Counted from the stretch's first letter, positions 24,797 through 34,836 are shown. The stretch: DNA of 64,000 bases from Hyphomicrobiales bacterium (GCA_900471925.1 UCGV01000003.1:310001-374000); one strand, 5' to 3'. A program made the numbers and translations. Notes: a model not told the origin generated them from the sequence alone.

Positions 24797-27586
24797 TCAA
24801 GCCGCGCTATCAAGCTCAAGCGGTTGTTTTTCCATGCGTGCCGGGCGCCCGAAATAATAGCCCTGCGCCTCGTCGCAGCCTTCGGAGGTCAGCAATTCCA
24901 GCTGGCTCAGTGTCTCAACGCCTTCGGCGAGTACAGGGATCGACAGGCCACGTCCCAGCGCCAGGATGGAACGAATGACGGCCTTTGCCTCCTGGCTGGT
25001 CTCCACCTCGTTCATGAAGCTGCGGTCGAGCTTGATCTTGTCGAAGGGGAACGAACGCAGGGTTTCGAGCGACGAATAGCCCGTGCCGAAATCGTCGATG
25101 GCGATTGCGACACCCTGTTGCTTCAGCGCCCGCATTGCGCTCAGCGCCTTGCCCTTGTCGACGATGATCGATGACTCGGTGATTTCAAGCTCCAGCCGCG
25201 ATGCAGGCAGGCCGGTTTCCAGGAGCACGGCGCGGACCAGCTCGGCAATATCAGCATGAGCGATCTGGATGGGAGAAATATTCACGGCGATCTTGATGTC
25301 GTCGGTCCAGCCGACCGCTTCCCTGCAGGCTTCGCGCAGCACCCATTCGCCGATCGGCACGATCGCACCGCATTCCTCCGCAATCGGAATGAAATCGACG
25401 GGCGAGATATTTCCACGCTCCGGATGGTTCCAGCGCAGCAGCACCTCGTAGCCGGTCGTCTTGCCGGTCGCGACCGATTTCTGAACCTGGTAGTGAAGAT
25501 ACATCTGTTCGCGTTCGATCGCCGTCCAGAGATCGCGAGCGAGCCTTCTGCGGTCGCGCGACGCCTCGTCCATGGACTCCTCGTAGAAGCAGACGTTTTG
25601 TCCGACCTCGTGCTTTGCGCGATACATTGCAAGGTCCGCATTGGCGAGAAGCGTTTCCGCCTTGTCGCCGGCGTCGGGATAGATTGCCACGCCGACGCTG
25701 GCACCGGGGATGATCTGGTGCCCCTCGAAATCCATCTTCTCCATGAGCGTGGCTTCAAGCCGCGCAACGAAATCGTCGAGTTCGGCCCTGTCGCTGAAGC
25801 GCTTCACGGCAGCGAATTCGTCGCCGCCGAGCCGTGCAACGAGCTCCTCGTCGCGCAGGATGCCGTTCAGCCGCGCCGCCAGCGTGCTCAGCACGAAATC
25901 GCCGGCGACATGCCCCATGTGGTCGTTGATTTCCTTGAACTTATCCAGATCGATGCCGATGACCGCGACCTTGGTCGACAGTCGCTTGGCGATCGCCAGC
26001 TGATGCGACAGATAATCGTTGAAGGTGGGACGGTTCGGCAGCCCGGTCAGGGCATCGTGCTTGGCCATGAACGCGATCTTTTCTTCGCGCGCCAGCCGTT
26101 CGGTAATGTCTTCGAACGTCGTCACCCAGCCGCCGTCGGCCAGAGCGCTGAATGTCGCAAGGATCGACCGGCCGCTCATCGTCTGATGCACCAGGGTCTT
26201 CTGCCCGGAGCGCATGGTTGCCATATGGCGGCGATAATGATCGGTTGCCCTTGAATCCGCCACGTCGCTGTCGCCGAAAACGATCTGATAGCCGCTGCGC
26301 ACGATTTCGGAATAGGCAAGACCCGGGCGGATGAAATCATTCGGGAAGCCGAAGAGCTGACTGTATCGTGCATTTGCCAGGATCAGCCGCTCATCGCCAT
26401 CGAACATCGAGATGCCCTGGCCCATGTTCTCCAGGGCGAGGTCCAGGTTTCTCGATACTTCGCGGATGCGATCGCCGTCGATCTTCGCCTGGGTGATATC
26501 GCGAGTGATCTTCGCATAGCCCATGAGATTGCGGCCATCATCGTAGACCGGACTGATGACGACATGCGCCCAGAAAGAGGAGCCGTCCTTGCGGAAACGC
26601 AGTCCTTCGGACTCGAACCGGCCTTCGGCAAGCGCGCAATCGAGCGCCCGCTGCGGCAAGCCATCCCGCTGATCCTCCGCGGAGTAGAACCGGGCAAAGT
26701 TCTGGCCGATGATCTCGGCTGCCGTATAGCCCTTTGCGCGTTCGGCACCCGCGTTCCAATTCGTCACGACACCGGAGGGATCGAGCATGTAGATCGCGTA
26801 ATCCGTGACGCCCTGAACGAGCATCTCGAATTTGGTCTCGCTCGCACTCGTCTGTCTGGCAGCGCGAAACGCAATGATCGATGCCGAAATGCCCGAGGCG
26901 AGCATGGAGATCGACACGGTGAGAATGGTCACGAGGAGAACCGGCTTGGAGAGCGCCTCGGGCTCGATCGCGTTCGCGCCACCCTCGACGATCGAAAGCG
27001 CCCCCATTGCGGTGAAATGCATCAGCACGATGCCGAGCGACAGCGCGGAAGCGGCAGCAAGAATGCGCCAGTTCGAACTTTTCCAGTTACTGGCGAGCGA
27101 AAATCCCCACGTCGCCATGATGACAGAGATGATCAGCGCGGCAATGACGAGCTGCCGGTCCCAGAGGACGGTGCCCGGAACCTGCAGGCCTGCCATGCCG
27201 ACGAAGTGCATGGCGGCGACACCGACGCCGAACACGAGACCGGCCGCTATCTTGGCCTGAGAAGAGGGAAGCGAGACGGCTGCAATGCCCGCCACGAACG
27301 TGGAGGCGAAGGCCGCACCGAGGGAAATGAGCGTCAGGTCGCGATCGTAGCCGACGACGATGCCCGGGTCATAGGCAAGCATGGCGACAAAATGTGTCGA
27401 CCAGATGCCGAAACCGCCTGCTGCACCCGCAACCGCAAGCCAGATCCAGCGCGGCGCCCCATTCGACCTGCCGGCACCCCTCAGGAACAATATCGTTCCA
27501 AGATTGGACGCGAGGCAGAGAGCGGCGGCAAGCAGAACCAGCGGCAAGCTGTGTTGGTCGGTGAGGCAGGTAACGATCGCAAACAT
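24797..27586 (-). CDS. MHYT-PAS-PAS-GGDEF-EAL cyclic-di-GMP protein
   Basis: 929 aa. The N-terminal integral membrane MHYT domain (about 1-235) shows its repeated motif as THFVAM, MHFVGM and MHFTAM; these are proposed to bind copper and sense O2, CO or NO. Two PAS regions follow (about 245-370 and 375-490), then a diguanylate cyclase domain with RLGGDEFA and a phosphodiesterase domain with EVLLRWNHP, EITESSIIVD, IDDFGTGYSSL and EGVETLSQL. Both catalytic motifs look intact, so net activity is undecided. It likely controls motility, exopolysaccharide or biofilm through c-di-GMP. Monocistronic and divergent from rplY. Confidence 0.95.
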   Translation of the reverse strand: MFAIVTCLTDQHSLPLVLLAAALCLASNLGTILFLRGAGRSNGAPRWIWLAVAGAAGGFGIWSTHFVAMLAYDPGIVVGYDRDLTLISLGAAFASTFVAGIAAVSLPSSQAKIAAGLVFGVGVAAMHFVGMAGLQVPGTVLWDRQLVIAALIISVIMATWGFSLASNWKSSNWRILAAASALSLGIVLMHFTAMGALSIVEGGANAIEPEALSKPVLLVTILTVSISMLASGISASIIAFRAARQTSASETKFEMLVQGVTDYAIYMLDPSGVVTNWNAGAERAKGYTAAEIIGQNFARFYSAEDQRDGLPQRALDCALAEGRFESEGLRFRKDGSSFWAHVVISPVYDDGRNLMGYAKITRDITQAKIDGDRIREVSRNLDLALENMGQGISMFDGDERLILANARYSQLFGFPNDFIRPGLAYSEIVRSGYQIVFGDSDVADSRATDHYRRHMATMRSGQKTLVHQTMSGRSILATFSALADGGWVTTFEDITERLAREEKIAFMAKHDALTGLPNRPTFNDYLSHQLAIAKRLSTKVAVIGIDLDKFKEINDHMGHVAGDFVLSTLAARLNGILRDEELVARLGGDEFAAVKRFSDRAELDDFVARLEATLMEKMDFEGHQIIPGASVGVAIYPDAGDKAETLLANADLAMYRAKHEVGQNVCFYEESMDEASRDRRRLARDLWTAIEREQMYLHYQVQKSVATGKTTGYEVLLRWNHPERGNISPVDFIPIAEECGAIVPIGEWVLREACREAVGWTDDIKIAVNISPIQIAHADIAELVRAVLLETGLPASRLELEITESSIIVDKGKALSAMRALKQQGVAIAIDDFGTGYSSLETLRSFPFDKIKLDRSFMNEVETSQEAKAVIRSILALGRGLSIPVLAEGVETLSQLELLTSEGCDEAQGYYFGRPARMEKQPLELDSAA

Positions 27587-27979
27587 GAGAAGCCCATTCT
27601 TTTCAGGTCTGACATCGGTCTTGCCACGTTAAGGAAGGGCTAATCCACCGCCTCCGCAGCTAAAGTGGAACCTTCTGTTCGACTTTGTGATTAACGCCCG
27701 CACAACAGGGGCTTATCAGCGGTTTCTGAAAAGCAACCGGGAAATACCGTGAATTGCATTGGCCGCGATATTCTGGTTGTAGTGATCGTGCGCTGGAGAT
27801 CGATTGCGGGCCGCCATGCCGCCGCTTGCCTTTGCGTGACACTTATATTATAGCCCACGCGTCCGCGTAGACACCCTTGGAGGCAACGCGGATGAGGACG
27901 GGCATGCCCGCCTCCGGTCCGATGGCATAAGGCTTTCAGCCCGCCGCGGGCTCTCCAAATAACCTCGAAAGGACTAGCC
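27587..27979. other. Divergent upstream region of the MHYT gene and rplY
   Basis: About 390 bp without a gene. The plus strand has TTGCCT at 27826-27831 and TATAGC at 27849-27854 with 17-bp spacing, inside the A+T-rich patch ACTTATATTATAG. This is a plausible but weak rplY promoter, which would give a leader of about 120 nt. The leader includes GAAAGGA just before the rplY ATG. No tRNA or clear riboswitch fold was recognised. Confidence 0.4.
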
Positions 27980-28591
27980 ATGAGCCACGAAACTTACGAG
28001 CTCAAGGCCGAGGCGCGCGAACGGGTTGGTAAGGGGTCCGCCCGTGAACTCCGCCGCAACGGCTTTATTCCCGCTGTCATCTATGGTGACAAGCAGGCCC
28101 CGATTTCTATCGCTATCAACACCAATGAGGTGACGAAGCGCATTCATGCCGGTGGTTTCATGACCACCGTTGCGACCATCGACGTCGACGGCAAGAAGTA
28201 CAAGGTTCTGCCGAAGGACTACCAGCTCGATCCGGTCCGCGACTTCACGATGCACGTGGATTTTCTGCGCGTATCCGGCAACACCCAGGTTACCGTTGAA
28301 ATCCCGGTTCACTTCGTCAACGAAGAGAAGTCCCCGGGCCTCAAGGTCGGCGGCGTTCTGAACATCGTTCGTCACGAAGTTGAAGTTCACTGCCCGGCTG
28401 ACGCGATCCCGGAATTCTTCACGGTTGACCTCTCCGGCCACAAGATCGGCGACAGCATCCACATTTCGGAAGTCACGCTGCCGAAGGGCGTTACGCCCGT
28501 TATCGCTGATCGCGACTTCACCATCGCGACGATCGTTGCTCCGGCTGCCGGCATCGACGAATCCGCCGCTGAAGGCGAAGCAGAAGCCTGA
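27980..28591 (+). CDS. rplY: 50S ribosomal protein L25/general stress protein Ctc
   Basis: 203 aa. The N-terminal L25 domain (about 1-95: [29 protein letters not shown]) binds 5S rRNA. The C-terminal TL5-type beta domain (about 100-185: [34 protein letters not shown]) makes it the long Ctc form typical of alphaproteobacteria. It has GAAAGGA upstream and its own strong terminator. In many rhizobia pth and ychF follow directly; here they are displaced by about 3.4 kb. Confidence 0.96.
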   Translation: MSHETYELKAEARERVGKGSARELRRNGFIPAVIYGDKQAPISIAINTNEVTKRIHAGGFMTTVATIDVDGKKYKVLPKDYQLDPVRDFTMHVDFLRVSGNTQVTVEIPVHFVNEEKSPGLKVGGVLNIVRHEVEVHCPADAIPEFFTVDLSGHKIGDSIHISEVTLPKGVTPVIADRDFTIATIVAPAAGIDESAAEGEAEA

Positions 28592-28619
28592 TAGCTTCTA
28601 CCAATTTGTAAAGCATAAG

Positions 28620-28650
28620 GCCCGTTTTCCACCAGGAAAGCGGGCTTTTT
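28620..28650 (+). terminator. Intrinsic terminator of rplY
   Basis: GCCCGTTTTCC (28620-28630) pairs with GGAAAGCGGGC (28635-28645) over 11 bp with one G-T pair and an ACCA loop, followed by TTTTT. It lies 28 nt past the rplY stop. Confidence 0.92.
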
Positions 28651-28777
28651 CTTTACCAAAAAAGGCTGATTTCAGTAACATTTAACACATTCATGGAAGC
28701 ATGTTCCAGTTGGTCGCGAAGTCCCCGCCCTGCTGTGCGACCGCAGAATATTGTGACCCCGTGGAGCAAACGGAACC

Positions 28778-31135
28778 ATGAACAATTCCGTTGAGAACAG
28801 ATTTTTTGCAATTGTTTGCGGAGCGCTGCTTGTTTTTGTGGCCCCCCTCTTTGTTCTTTTTCTTTTCCTTTCTTCTGAACGTGCCGACAAGGAAATACGT
28901 GACCATATTTCCGTTCTCCTTGTGGCCAATGCTCAGGCGCTCGCCAAGCCGCTCTGGGATCTTGATGCAGACAGCGTCACCCAGATCAGCGCGACGGTCG
29001 TTTCGCAGGGCGCCATCGTCAAGGTGGAAGTCCGCGATCAGTCCGGCGAACTTGACGTCAGCCAGTCGACCATTCCCCGCTCTTTCGATGGCAAGCTCGT
29101 CCAGGTTTCCCGCGCCATCATCTACAATACCGTCGACGGCCCCAAGAACCTCGGCAGCATCTCGGTCTTCTATCCGGCGCTCGGCCTGTTTTCCGGCCTG
29201 AAGCAGGAAGAGATCGTCTTCATCTCGATCTTCATTTTCGCCGTACTCGCCGTCTTCGCGACAGCCCTAATCGGCAACCGCATCTTCGTCATTCAGCCCC
29301 TGATGCGCCTGACGGCGGCCATCGAGGCCACTCGCCAGCTCGGCTCCCGCCACCATGTCGACTGGCAGTCGAACGACGAAATGGGCCGCCTCGCGCAGAG
29401 CTTCAACGAGATGCAGACGAAGCTCGAAAACGAGGAAACCGAGCTCAAGCACGCCCACCGCCGCACCACCGATATCTACAACCTGACACCTGCCATGCTC
29501 TTCTCGCTAGACGAGGATGATCGCATCACCGCCGTCAGCGACTACTGGCTGCATGCGACCGGCTATCATCGCGTCGCCGTCATCGGCCGCAAGTTTTCCG
29601 ATCTCGTGACGCCCTTCACCCGCGACAAGTTCATCAAGCGCAAGAGCCACCGTGAGAACGGCACCGGCGATGTGACAGTCAAGTTCATCTGCATGGATGG
29701 CCGCATCATGGACATCCTCATCATGGAATCGGCCTTGACCGCACAGGGCCAGGAAGGCCAGTCGCTTTCGGTCATGACCGATGTGACGGAACTGAAGGAA
29801 TCCGAAGACCGTAACCACCGCCAAGCGATCACCGACCATCTGACCGGCCTTCTGAACCGCCAGGGCTTCGAAGCCGCGCTCGATACCAAGATCGCGGCCG
29901 CGGACGCCGCCGATCAGGAGCTGGCCTGCCTCTTCGTCGACCTCGACCGCTTCAAGTGGATCAACGACAATATGGGCCATGCCGCCGGCGACGCCGCCCT
30001 CATTGAACTCGTCGAACGGCTGAAGACATTGCTCGCGCCTTCCGACGAGGCCGCCCGTCTCGGCGGCGACGAATTCGCCATCCTGCTGCCGGCGAAGAAT
30101 GCCGAAAAGCGCGCCCGCGCCATGTGCGATCAGATCGCCTCGATCTTCGAGACGCCGTTCGGCCCGGACATGCATCTCAGCGCCTCCGTCGGCATCGCCA
30201 TCTATCCGCGCCACGCCGCGACCGCAGCCGAGCTGCTGCAGAAATCCGACATGGCCATGTACGCCAAGAAGCGCGACGGCAAGAACGGTGCGCAGATCTT
30301 CGACAACGGCATGCTCGACCACGCTCGCCGCCACGCCGAGATCGAAGCCCATATCGAAGCAGGCCTCGCCGACGACTGGTTCGAGGCCTATCTGCAGCCG
30401 ATCGTCAACCTGAACGGCCGCGGTATTGCCGGCTTCGAGGCTCTGATGCGCCTCAACCATCCGCAGAAGGGTCTCATGCCGCCGGCAGAGATCATCAGCG
30501 TCGCCGAAGAGACTGGCAAGATCGTCCGCGTCGGCAATGTCATCATGGAGAAGGCGATCGCCAATCTGGCGAAGATCTCCCGACTGCCCGGCATGCAGGA
30601 CAGCTATCTCGCGATCAATTTCTCGCCGCTGCAGTTTGAGCCCGCGCTCGCGGCCCGCCTTGCCGCCATCGTCGGCCGCCACGGCATCATGCCCGATCGC
30701 ATCGTCGTCGAAATCACCGAGGCCGTGCTGATGCACGACAATCCGGAAATCCGCATGGTCGTGACCGAACTGCGCCGCTTCGGCTGCCGTATCGCACTCG
30801 ACGACTTCGGCACAGGCTATTCGTCGCTCAGCTACCTCAACCGCTTCCCGGTCGATATCATCAAGATCGACCAGTCGTTTACCCGCGCCATCAACGACGC
30901 TGACGATGACGTGCGCCAGAAGAGCCGGATGCTGATCGAAGGCATCACCACCTTGTCGCACAAGATGAACTGCACCGTGATTGCCGAAGGCATCGAGACG
31001 GAAGAGGAATGCGGCACGCTGCACCAGATGGGCCTCGATTATGGTCAGGGCTATCTGTTCCACCGTCCGCAGAATGCCGCCAAGCTGATCGAGGAACTGA
31101 GCAATTCGCTGCCGAACGTGGCGCGCGCTTCATAA
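28778..31135 (+). CDS. Membrane GGDEF-EAL protein with periplasmic sensor, HAMP and PAS
   Basis: 785 aa. A membrane helix lies at about 9-33, a periplasmic domain at about 34-145 (ALAKPLWDLDADSVTQI), a second helix at about 148-168, HAMP to about 225 and PAS at about 228-345. The GGDEF domain (LTGLLNRQGFE, RLGGDEFAIL) and EAL domain (FEALMRLNHP, EITEAVLM, LDDFGTGYSSL, EGIETEEE) follow. All core motifs are intact, so it could make or break c-di-GMP. The next gene, a periplasmic binding protein, follows after 26 nt and may feed this protein's periplasmic domain. It is inserted between rplY and pth. Confidence 0.95.
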   Translation: MNNSVENRFFAIVCGALLVFVAPLFVLFLFLSSERADKEIRDHISVLLVANAQALAKPLWDLDADSVTQISATVVSQGAIVKVEVRDQSGELDVSQSTIPRSFDGKLVQVSRAIIYNTVDGPKNLGSISVFYPALGLFSGLKQEEIVFISIFIFAVLAVFATALIGNRIFVIQPLMRLTAAIEATRQLGSRHHVDWQSNDEMGRLAQSFNEMQTKLENEETELKHAHRRTTDIYNLTPAMLFSLDEDDRITAVSDYWLHATGYHRVAVIGRKFSDLVTPFTRDKFIKRKSHRENGTGDVTVKFICMDGRIMDILIMESALTAQGQEGQSLSVMTDVTELKESEDRNHRQAITDHLTGLLNRQGFEAALDTKIAAADAADQELACLFVDLDRFKWINDNMGHAAGDAALIELVERLKTLLAPSDEAARLGGDEFAILLPAKNAEKRARAMCDQIASIFETPFGPDMHLSASVGIAIYPRHAATAAELLQKSDMAMYAKKRDGKNGAQIFDNGMLDHARRHAEIEAHIEAGLADDWFEAYLQPIVNLNGRGIAGFEALMRLNHPQKGLMPPAEIISVAEETGKIVRVGNVIMEKAIANLAKISRLPGMQDSYLAINFSPLQFEPALAARLAAIVGRHGIMPDRIVVEITEAVLMHDNPEIRMVVTELRRFGCRIALDDFGTGYSSLSYLNRFPVDIIKIDQSFTRAINDADDDVRQKSRMLIEGITTLSHKMNCTVIAEGIETEEECGTLHQMGLDYGQGYLFHRPQNAAKLIEELSNSLPNVARAS

Positions 31136-31161
31136 AGAGACGAGATACGGGAGGTATCGCG

Positions 31162-31884
31162 ATGAAAAAGCTGCTGCTTCTGGCACTTCTGGCCCTGCCC
31201 TGCTTTACCGCATCCGCCTTAGCCGAGACGGTCTCGTTCGTGACCGAGGAATATGCCCCCTTCAACTACCGTGACGGGAAAGTCATCAAGGGCGCGACTG
31301 TCGAACAGGTTCAGAAGGTCATGGCGGATATTGGCGTCGACTACACGATCGAGGTCATGCCCTGGGCCCGCGCCTATAGCCTTGCCCGCACGACACCGAT
31401 GACCTGTGTTTTCGCGACCGCCCACAATGGCTCCCGCGATCCGCTGTTCAAATGGGTCGAACCGCTTCTGGTCGACCGCAATATCCTGATCACCCGCCAG
31501 GGGTCGGGCGTCTCCGCTGCCAATCTCGAAGACGCCAAGAAATACGTGGTCGGCACGCAGCGCGACGACTACACGCAAGTGACGCTCGAGGAGAAGGGCT
31601 TCACCAAGCTCGATGTCGCCAGCGATTTCAACGCGACGCTGCGCAAGCTGCTTGGCGGGCGTATCGACATGATGCCGATTTCCGAGCTCTACTTCGACAA
31701 GCTGAAGGCCGAGCAGCCGTTGGAAATGGTCACCGTACTTTCTTCCCAGCCGATGAGCATCGCCTGCGAAAAGAACTTCCCGGATGATCTGCTTGCCCGC
31801 ATGCAAGCCTCGCTCGACAAGCTCATTGCCAGTGGAGAACAGAAAGAAATCTTCCTGAAATACGGCCTGCATCTTCTGAACTGA
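31162..31884 (+). CDS. Periplasmic amino-acid-type solute-binding protein (family 3)
   Basis: 240 aa from the ATG at 31162, with GGGAGGT 6 nt upstream. The signal peptide is MKKLLLLALLALPCFTASA, cleaved near ALAE. The body is a small SBP_bac_3 domain (VTEEYAPFNYRDGKVIKGATVE, VEVMPWARAYSLA-like stretch, SDFNATLRKLLGGRIDMMP). There is no transporter permease or ATPase nearby. It is in an operon with the upstream membrane GGDEF-EAL protein, so it more likely acts as a ligand receptor for signalling than for import (inference). Confidence 0.92.
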   Translation: MKKLLLLALLALPCFTASALAETVSFVTEEYAPFNYRDGKVIKGATVEQVQKVMADIGVDYTIEVMPWARAYSLARTTPMTCVFATAHNGSRDPLFKWVEPLLVDRNILITRQGSGVSAANLEDAKKYVVGTQRDDYTQVTLEEKGFTKLDVASDFNATLRKLLGGRIDMMPISELYFDKLKAEQPLEMVTVLSSQPMSIACEKNFPDDLLARMQASLDKLIASGEQKEIFLKYGLHLLN

Positions 31885-31977
31885 GCGGCAACTCGCTCTC
31901 GCGCCTGCCTTTCCCACTTGACTTTGCCGCCGTTTCGCGGTGGTGAACGGCAACAGCTCTTGCAAGGAAGACAGGCC

Positions 31978-32694
31978 ATGCTGATCATCGCGGGTCTCGG
32001 CAATCCCGGCGCGAAATATGCCGGCAACCGGCACAATATCGGTTTCATGGCCGTCGATGCGATCCATCGCCGCCACAGCTTTTCGCCCTGGTCGAAGAAG
32101 TTCAAGGCCGAGATATCGGAAGGCGAGCTGGGCGGCGAGAAGGTACTGCTGATCAAGCCGCAGACCTTCATGAACCTCTCTGGCGAAGCGGTCGGCGAGG
32201 CCATGCGCTTCTACAAGCTGCAACCATCAGATCTCGTAGCGATCTATGACGAACTCGACCTGCCGGCCGGCAAGGCCCGTCTGAAGACCGGCGGCGGCCA
32301 TGGCGGCCACAACGGCATCAAGTCGCTCGACGCCCATTGCGGCAAGGAATACCGCCGCCTGCGGCTCGGCATCGGCCATCCCGGCGCCAAGGAACTGGTG
32401 CATAACCACGTGCTTGGCGATTTCGCCAAAGTCGATAGCGACTGGCTGGATCTGCTTCTCAACACGCTCGCCGACAATGCCGATATGCTGGTCCGCAACG
32501 AAGACTCGCAGCTCATGAACAAGATCGCGCTGGCGCTGGGCGGCAAGGCCGAAGAGGAAAAGCCGAAGCCGGAAAAGAAGCCCGCGGGAAAATCCCACAT
32601 CCATCAGGCCCGCAACAATGGGCCGCAGAAGCTTCCGGCGACTGGCCCCATGGCCGAGATGCTGAAGAAGATGTTCGGAAACAAGGGCGATTGA
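31978..32694 (+). CDS. pth: Peptidyl-tRNA hydrolase
   Basis: 238 aa from the ATG at 31978, with AAGGA upstream. It frees tRNA from peptidyl-tRNA that drops off ribosomes. Catalytic His is in AGNRHNIGF (about 20), with [14 protein letters not shown], Asp in [10 protein letters not shown] (about 94) and [12 protein letters not shown] Lys/Pro-rich C-terminal extension of about 45 residues ([14 protein letters not shown]) goes beyond the Escherichia coli length, as usual in rhizobia. The next gene begins 2 nt after the stop. Confidence 0.96.
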   Translation: MLIIAGLGNPGAKYAGNRHNIGFMAVDAIHRRHSFSPWSKKFKAEISEGELGGEKVLLIKPQTFMNLSGEAVGEAMRFYKLQPSDLVAIYDELDLPAGKARLKTGGGHGGHNGIKSLDAHCGKEYRRLRLGIGHPGAKELVHNHVLGDFAKVDSDWLDLLLNTLADNADMLVRNEDSQLMNKIALALGGKAEEEKPKPEKKPAGKSHIHQARNNGPQKLPATGPMAEMLKKMFGNKGD

Positions 32695-32696
32695 TC

Positions 32697-33155
32697 ATGA
32701 TGGAAAGTCGAGACTTCGCCGTTCGGCCCGCGACCGCGGCCGACCTTCAGGGCCTGCTCGCTCTCTACCGCTACCTCAACTCTACCGACCCGGTCCTCGC
32801 ACCTGAGTTGGCGGAAGACCGCTTCTCCGCCATGCTCGCGCAGCCCGGCATGACGGTTTTCATCGGCTTTGCCGGAGAAATTGCGGCTGCGACCGTAACG
32901 CTGGTCATCCTGCCCAATCTGACACGCAACGGCGCGTCCTATGCGCTCATCGAAAACGTCGTCACCCACGGCGAGCACCGCAGACAAGGTTACGCCGGCC
33001 AAGTAATCCGGCGTGCGATCGAGGAAGCCTGGAAAGCGGGATGTTACAAAGTCATGCTGCTGACGGGCTCGAAAGAGCCAGCTACCCATAGTTTCTATGA
33101 GAGTTCTGGATTCCTGCAGGACAAGACCGGCTATCAGATACGTCGACCGACCTAG
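32697..33155 (+). CDS. GNAT-family N-acetyltransferase
   Basis: 152 aa from the first of two adjacent ATGs at 32697. The acetyl-CoA fold is visible: FAVRPATAADLQGLLALYRYL at the start, IENVVTHGEHRRQGYAGQVIRRAI (the Q/RxxGxG/A loop) and the late FYESSGF. The substrate cannot be inferred. It starts 2 nt after the pth stop, so it is probably translated with pth. Confidence 0.9.
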   Translation: MMESRDFAVRPATAADLQGLLALYRYLNSTDPVLAPELAEDRFSAMLAQPGMTVFIGFAGEIAAATVTLVILPNLTRNGASYALIENVVTHGEHRRQGYAGQVIRRAIEEAWKAGCYKVMLLTGSKEPATHSFYESSGFLQDKTGYQIRRPT

Positions 33156-33182
33156 CCGAACGGACCAGCGACAAACCCTGAC

Positions 33183-33494
33183 CTATTCCTCGGGCTCCGT
33201 GGTGAACATCAACGGGAATCCCATCTCCTTGGCAAGGTCGATGGCCTCCTTGGCCTTCGTCTCCGCAATGTCCTTGGTGCAGACCACGACCACGCAGGAG
33301 CCGAGCTTGTGGGCCGTCATCATCACGCGATAGCCGGCCTCCTCGCTCATGCGGAAAACGGCTTTCAGCACCACGATCACGAATTCGCGTGGCGTATAGT
33401 CGTCATTGAAGAGGATGACCTTGTAGAGCTTCGGCTTGTCCAGCTTCGGCTTTACCTTGGTCTTGGTTTTTGTGGCAACGTCGTTGTCAACCAT
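33183..33494 (-). CDS. clpS: ClpS-type adaptor for Clp protease (ClpS2-like)
   Basis: 103 aa from the ATG at 33494, with GGCGGA about 6 nt upstream; the 24-residue Lys-rich leader (TKTKTKVKPKLDKPKLYKV) matches the short rhizobial ClpS2 form. ClpS hands N-end-rule substrates to ClpAP. The substrate-pocket region FNDDYTPREFVIVVLKAVF and the later MMTAHKLGSCVVVVCTKDIAETK are present. Most Escherichia coli-like ClpS have Met at the TPMEFV position; here it is Arg (TPREFV), a feature of ClpS2 that changes specificity. Convergent with the GNAT gene. Confidence 0.93.
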   Translation of the reverse strand: MVDNDVATKTKTKVKPKLDKPKLYKVILFNDDYTPREFVIVVLKAVFRMSEEAGYRVMMTAHKLGSCVVVVCTKDIAETKAKEAIDLAKEMGFPLMFTTEPEE

Positions 33495-33724
33495 CGGAAA
33501 TCCGCCCGTTGATGACATGGGAAGGGGTTTCGATCTCAATAATATTTTTCGATTACGATTTTTCGACACTTGGTGCCAGACGAACTTTGCCGTCACAGAA
33601 AGAATAAGCCTGCCAGGCCCTCTCGGCAAAGGAGCGGCGAGAAAAGCGCTCGAAGACTTGACCGCTCCCCTCCTTTATCCCATAGCCACGGCCAAAGATT
33701 TCTTGAGAACAGCAGGTTTCAGCC

Positions 33725-34828
33725 ATGGGCTTCAAATGCGGTATCGTCGGTTTGCCGAATGTCGGCAAGTCCACCCTCTTCAACGCGCTCACCAAGACGG
33801 CGGCGGCACAGGCGGCAAATTATCCCTTCTGCACGATCGAACCGAACACGGGCGAAGTGGCCGTTCCTGACCCGCGCATGCAGAAGCTTGCCAATATCGC
33901 CAAGTCGAAGGAACTCATCCCGACCCGCATCAACTTCGTCGATATTGCCGGTCTCGTGCGCGGTGCGTCGAAGGGTGAAGGCCTCGGCAACCAGTTCCTC
34001 GCCAATATCCGCGAAGTCGATGCCATCGTGCATGTGCTGCGCTGCTTCGAAGATGGCGACATCACCCATGTCGAAGGCCGCATCGACCCCGTCGCCGACG
34101 CCGATACGATCGAGACCGAGCTGATGCTTGCCGACCTCGACAGCCTTGAGCGTCGTACCGAGCAGACCCGCAAGCGTGCCACGGGCAAGGACAAGGATTC
34201 CATGGCCATGCTGCCGATCATGGATGCTTCGCTCGCCCTGTTGCGAGAGGGCAAGCCGGTCCGCACCATGCTTTCGAAGCTCGACGCCGAAGAAACCGGC
34301 ATCCTGAAGGGCTTGAACCTCCTGACGTCACACCCGGTCCTCTATGTCTGCAACGTCGCGGAAGGTGACGCGGTAACCGGCAACAAATATACCGAAGCCG
34401 TCGCCGCCATGGCGAAGGAACAGGGCGCGGAAACCGTCATCATCTCCGCTGCGATCGAATCCGAAGTCGCCCAGCTTCCGGATGAGGAAGCCAAGGAATT
34501 CCTCTCGGCCCTCGGCCTTGACGAGGCCGGCCTCGACCGCCTGATCCGCGCAGGCTACAAGCTGCTCAACCTCATCACTTATTTCACTGTCGGCCCGAAG
34601 GAAACGCGCGCTTGGACGATCGAGCGCGGCACCAAGGCCCCGCAGGCCGCCGGCGTCATCCACTCGGATTTCGAGCGTGGCTTCATCCGTGCCAATACCA
34701 TTGCCTATGACGATTACATCCAGTTCAATGGTGAAGTGGGTGCCAAGGAAGCCGGCAAGGCGCGCGACGAAGGCAAGGAATATGTCGTTCAGGACGGCGA
34801 CGTCATTCACTTCCGTTTCAATACGTAA
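33725..34828 (+). CDS. ychF: Redox-regulated ribosome-binding ATPase YchF
   Basis: 367 aa. The P-loop GLPNVGKST is at about 8-16, switch II DIAGLVRGASKGEGLGNQFL at about 73, and the non-canonical base-recognition motif NVAE replaces NKxD, explaining the ATP preference of this Obg-family protein. The C-terminal TGS domain includes TYFTVGPKETRAWTI and a final DVIHFRFN. It binds ribosomes and is linked to oxidative-stress control. Upstream is an about 95-bp gap from the end of the ClpS promoter region. Confidence 0.97.
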   Translation: MGFKCGIVGLPNVGKSTLFNALTKTAAAQAANYPFCTIEPNTGEVAVPDPRMQKLANIAKSKELIPTRINFVDIAGLVRGASKGEGLGNQFLANIREVDAIVHVLRCFEDGDITHVEGRIDPVADADTIETELMLADLDSLERRTEQTRKRATGKDKDSMAMLPIMDASLALLREGKPVRTMLSKLDAEETGILKGLNLLTSHPVLYVCNVAEGDAVTGNKYTEAVAAMAKEQGAETVIISAAIESEVAQLPDEEAKEFLSALGLDEAGLDRLIRAGYKLLNLITYFTVGPKETRAWTIERGTKAPQAAGVIHSDFERGFIRANTIAYDDYIQFNGEVGAKEAGKARDEGKEYVVQDGDVIHFRFNT

Positions 34829-34836
34829 AGCACAAA

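Noticed and set aside
29507..31063. A 518-codon minus-strand frame opposite the second GGDEF-EAL gene
   Set aside because: Antisense shadow; the plus-strand protein has intact GGDEF and EAL motifs.
28778..31135. The GGDEF-EAL protein as a degenerate (enzymatically dead) regulator
   Set aside because: RLGGDEFA and FEALMRL motifs and the downstream DDFGTGYSSL are intact.
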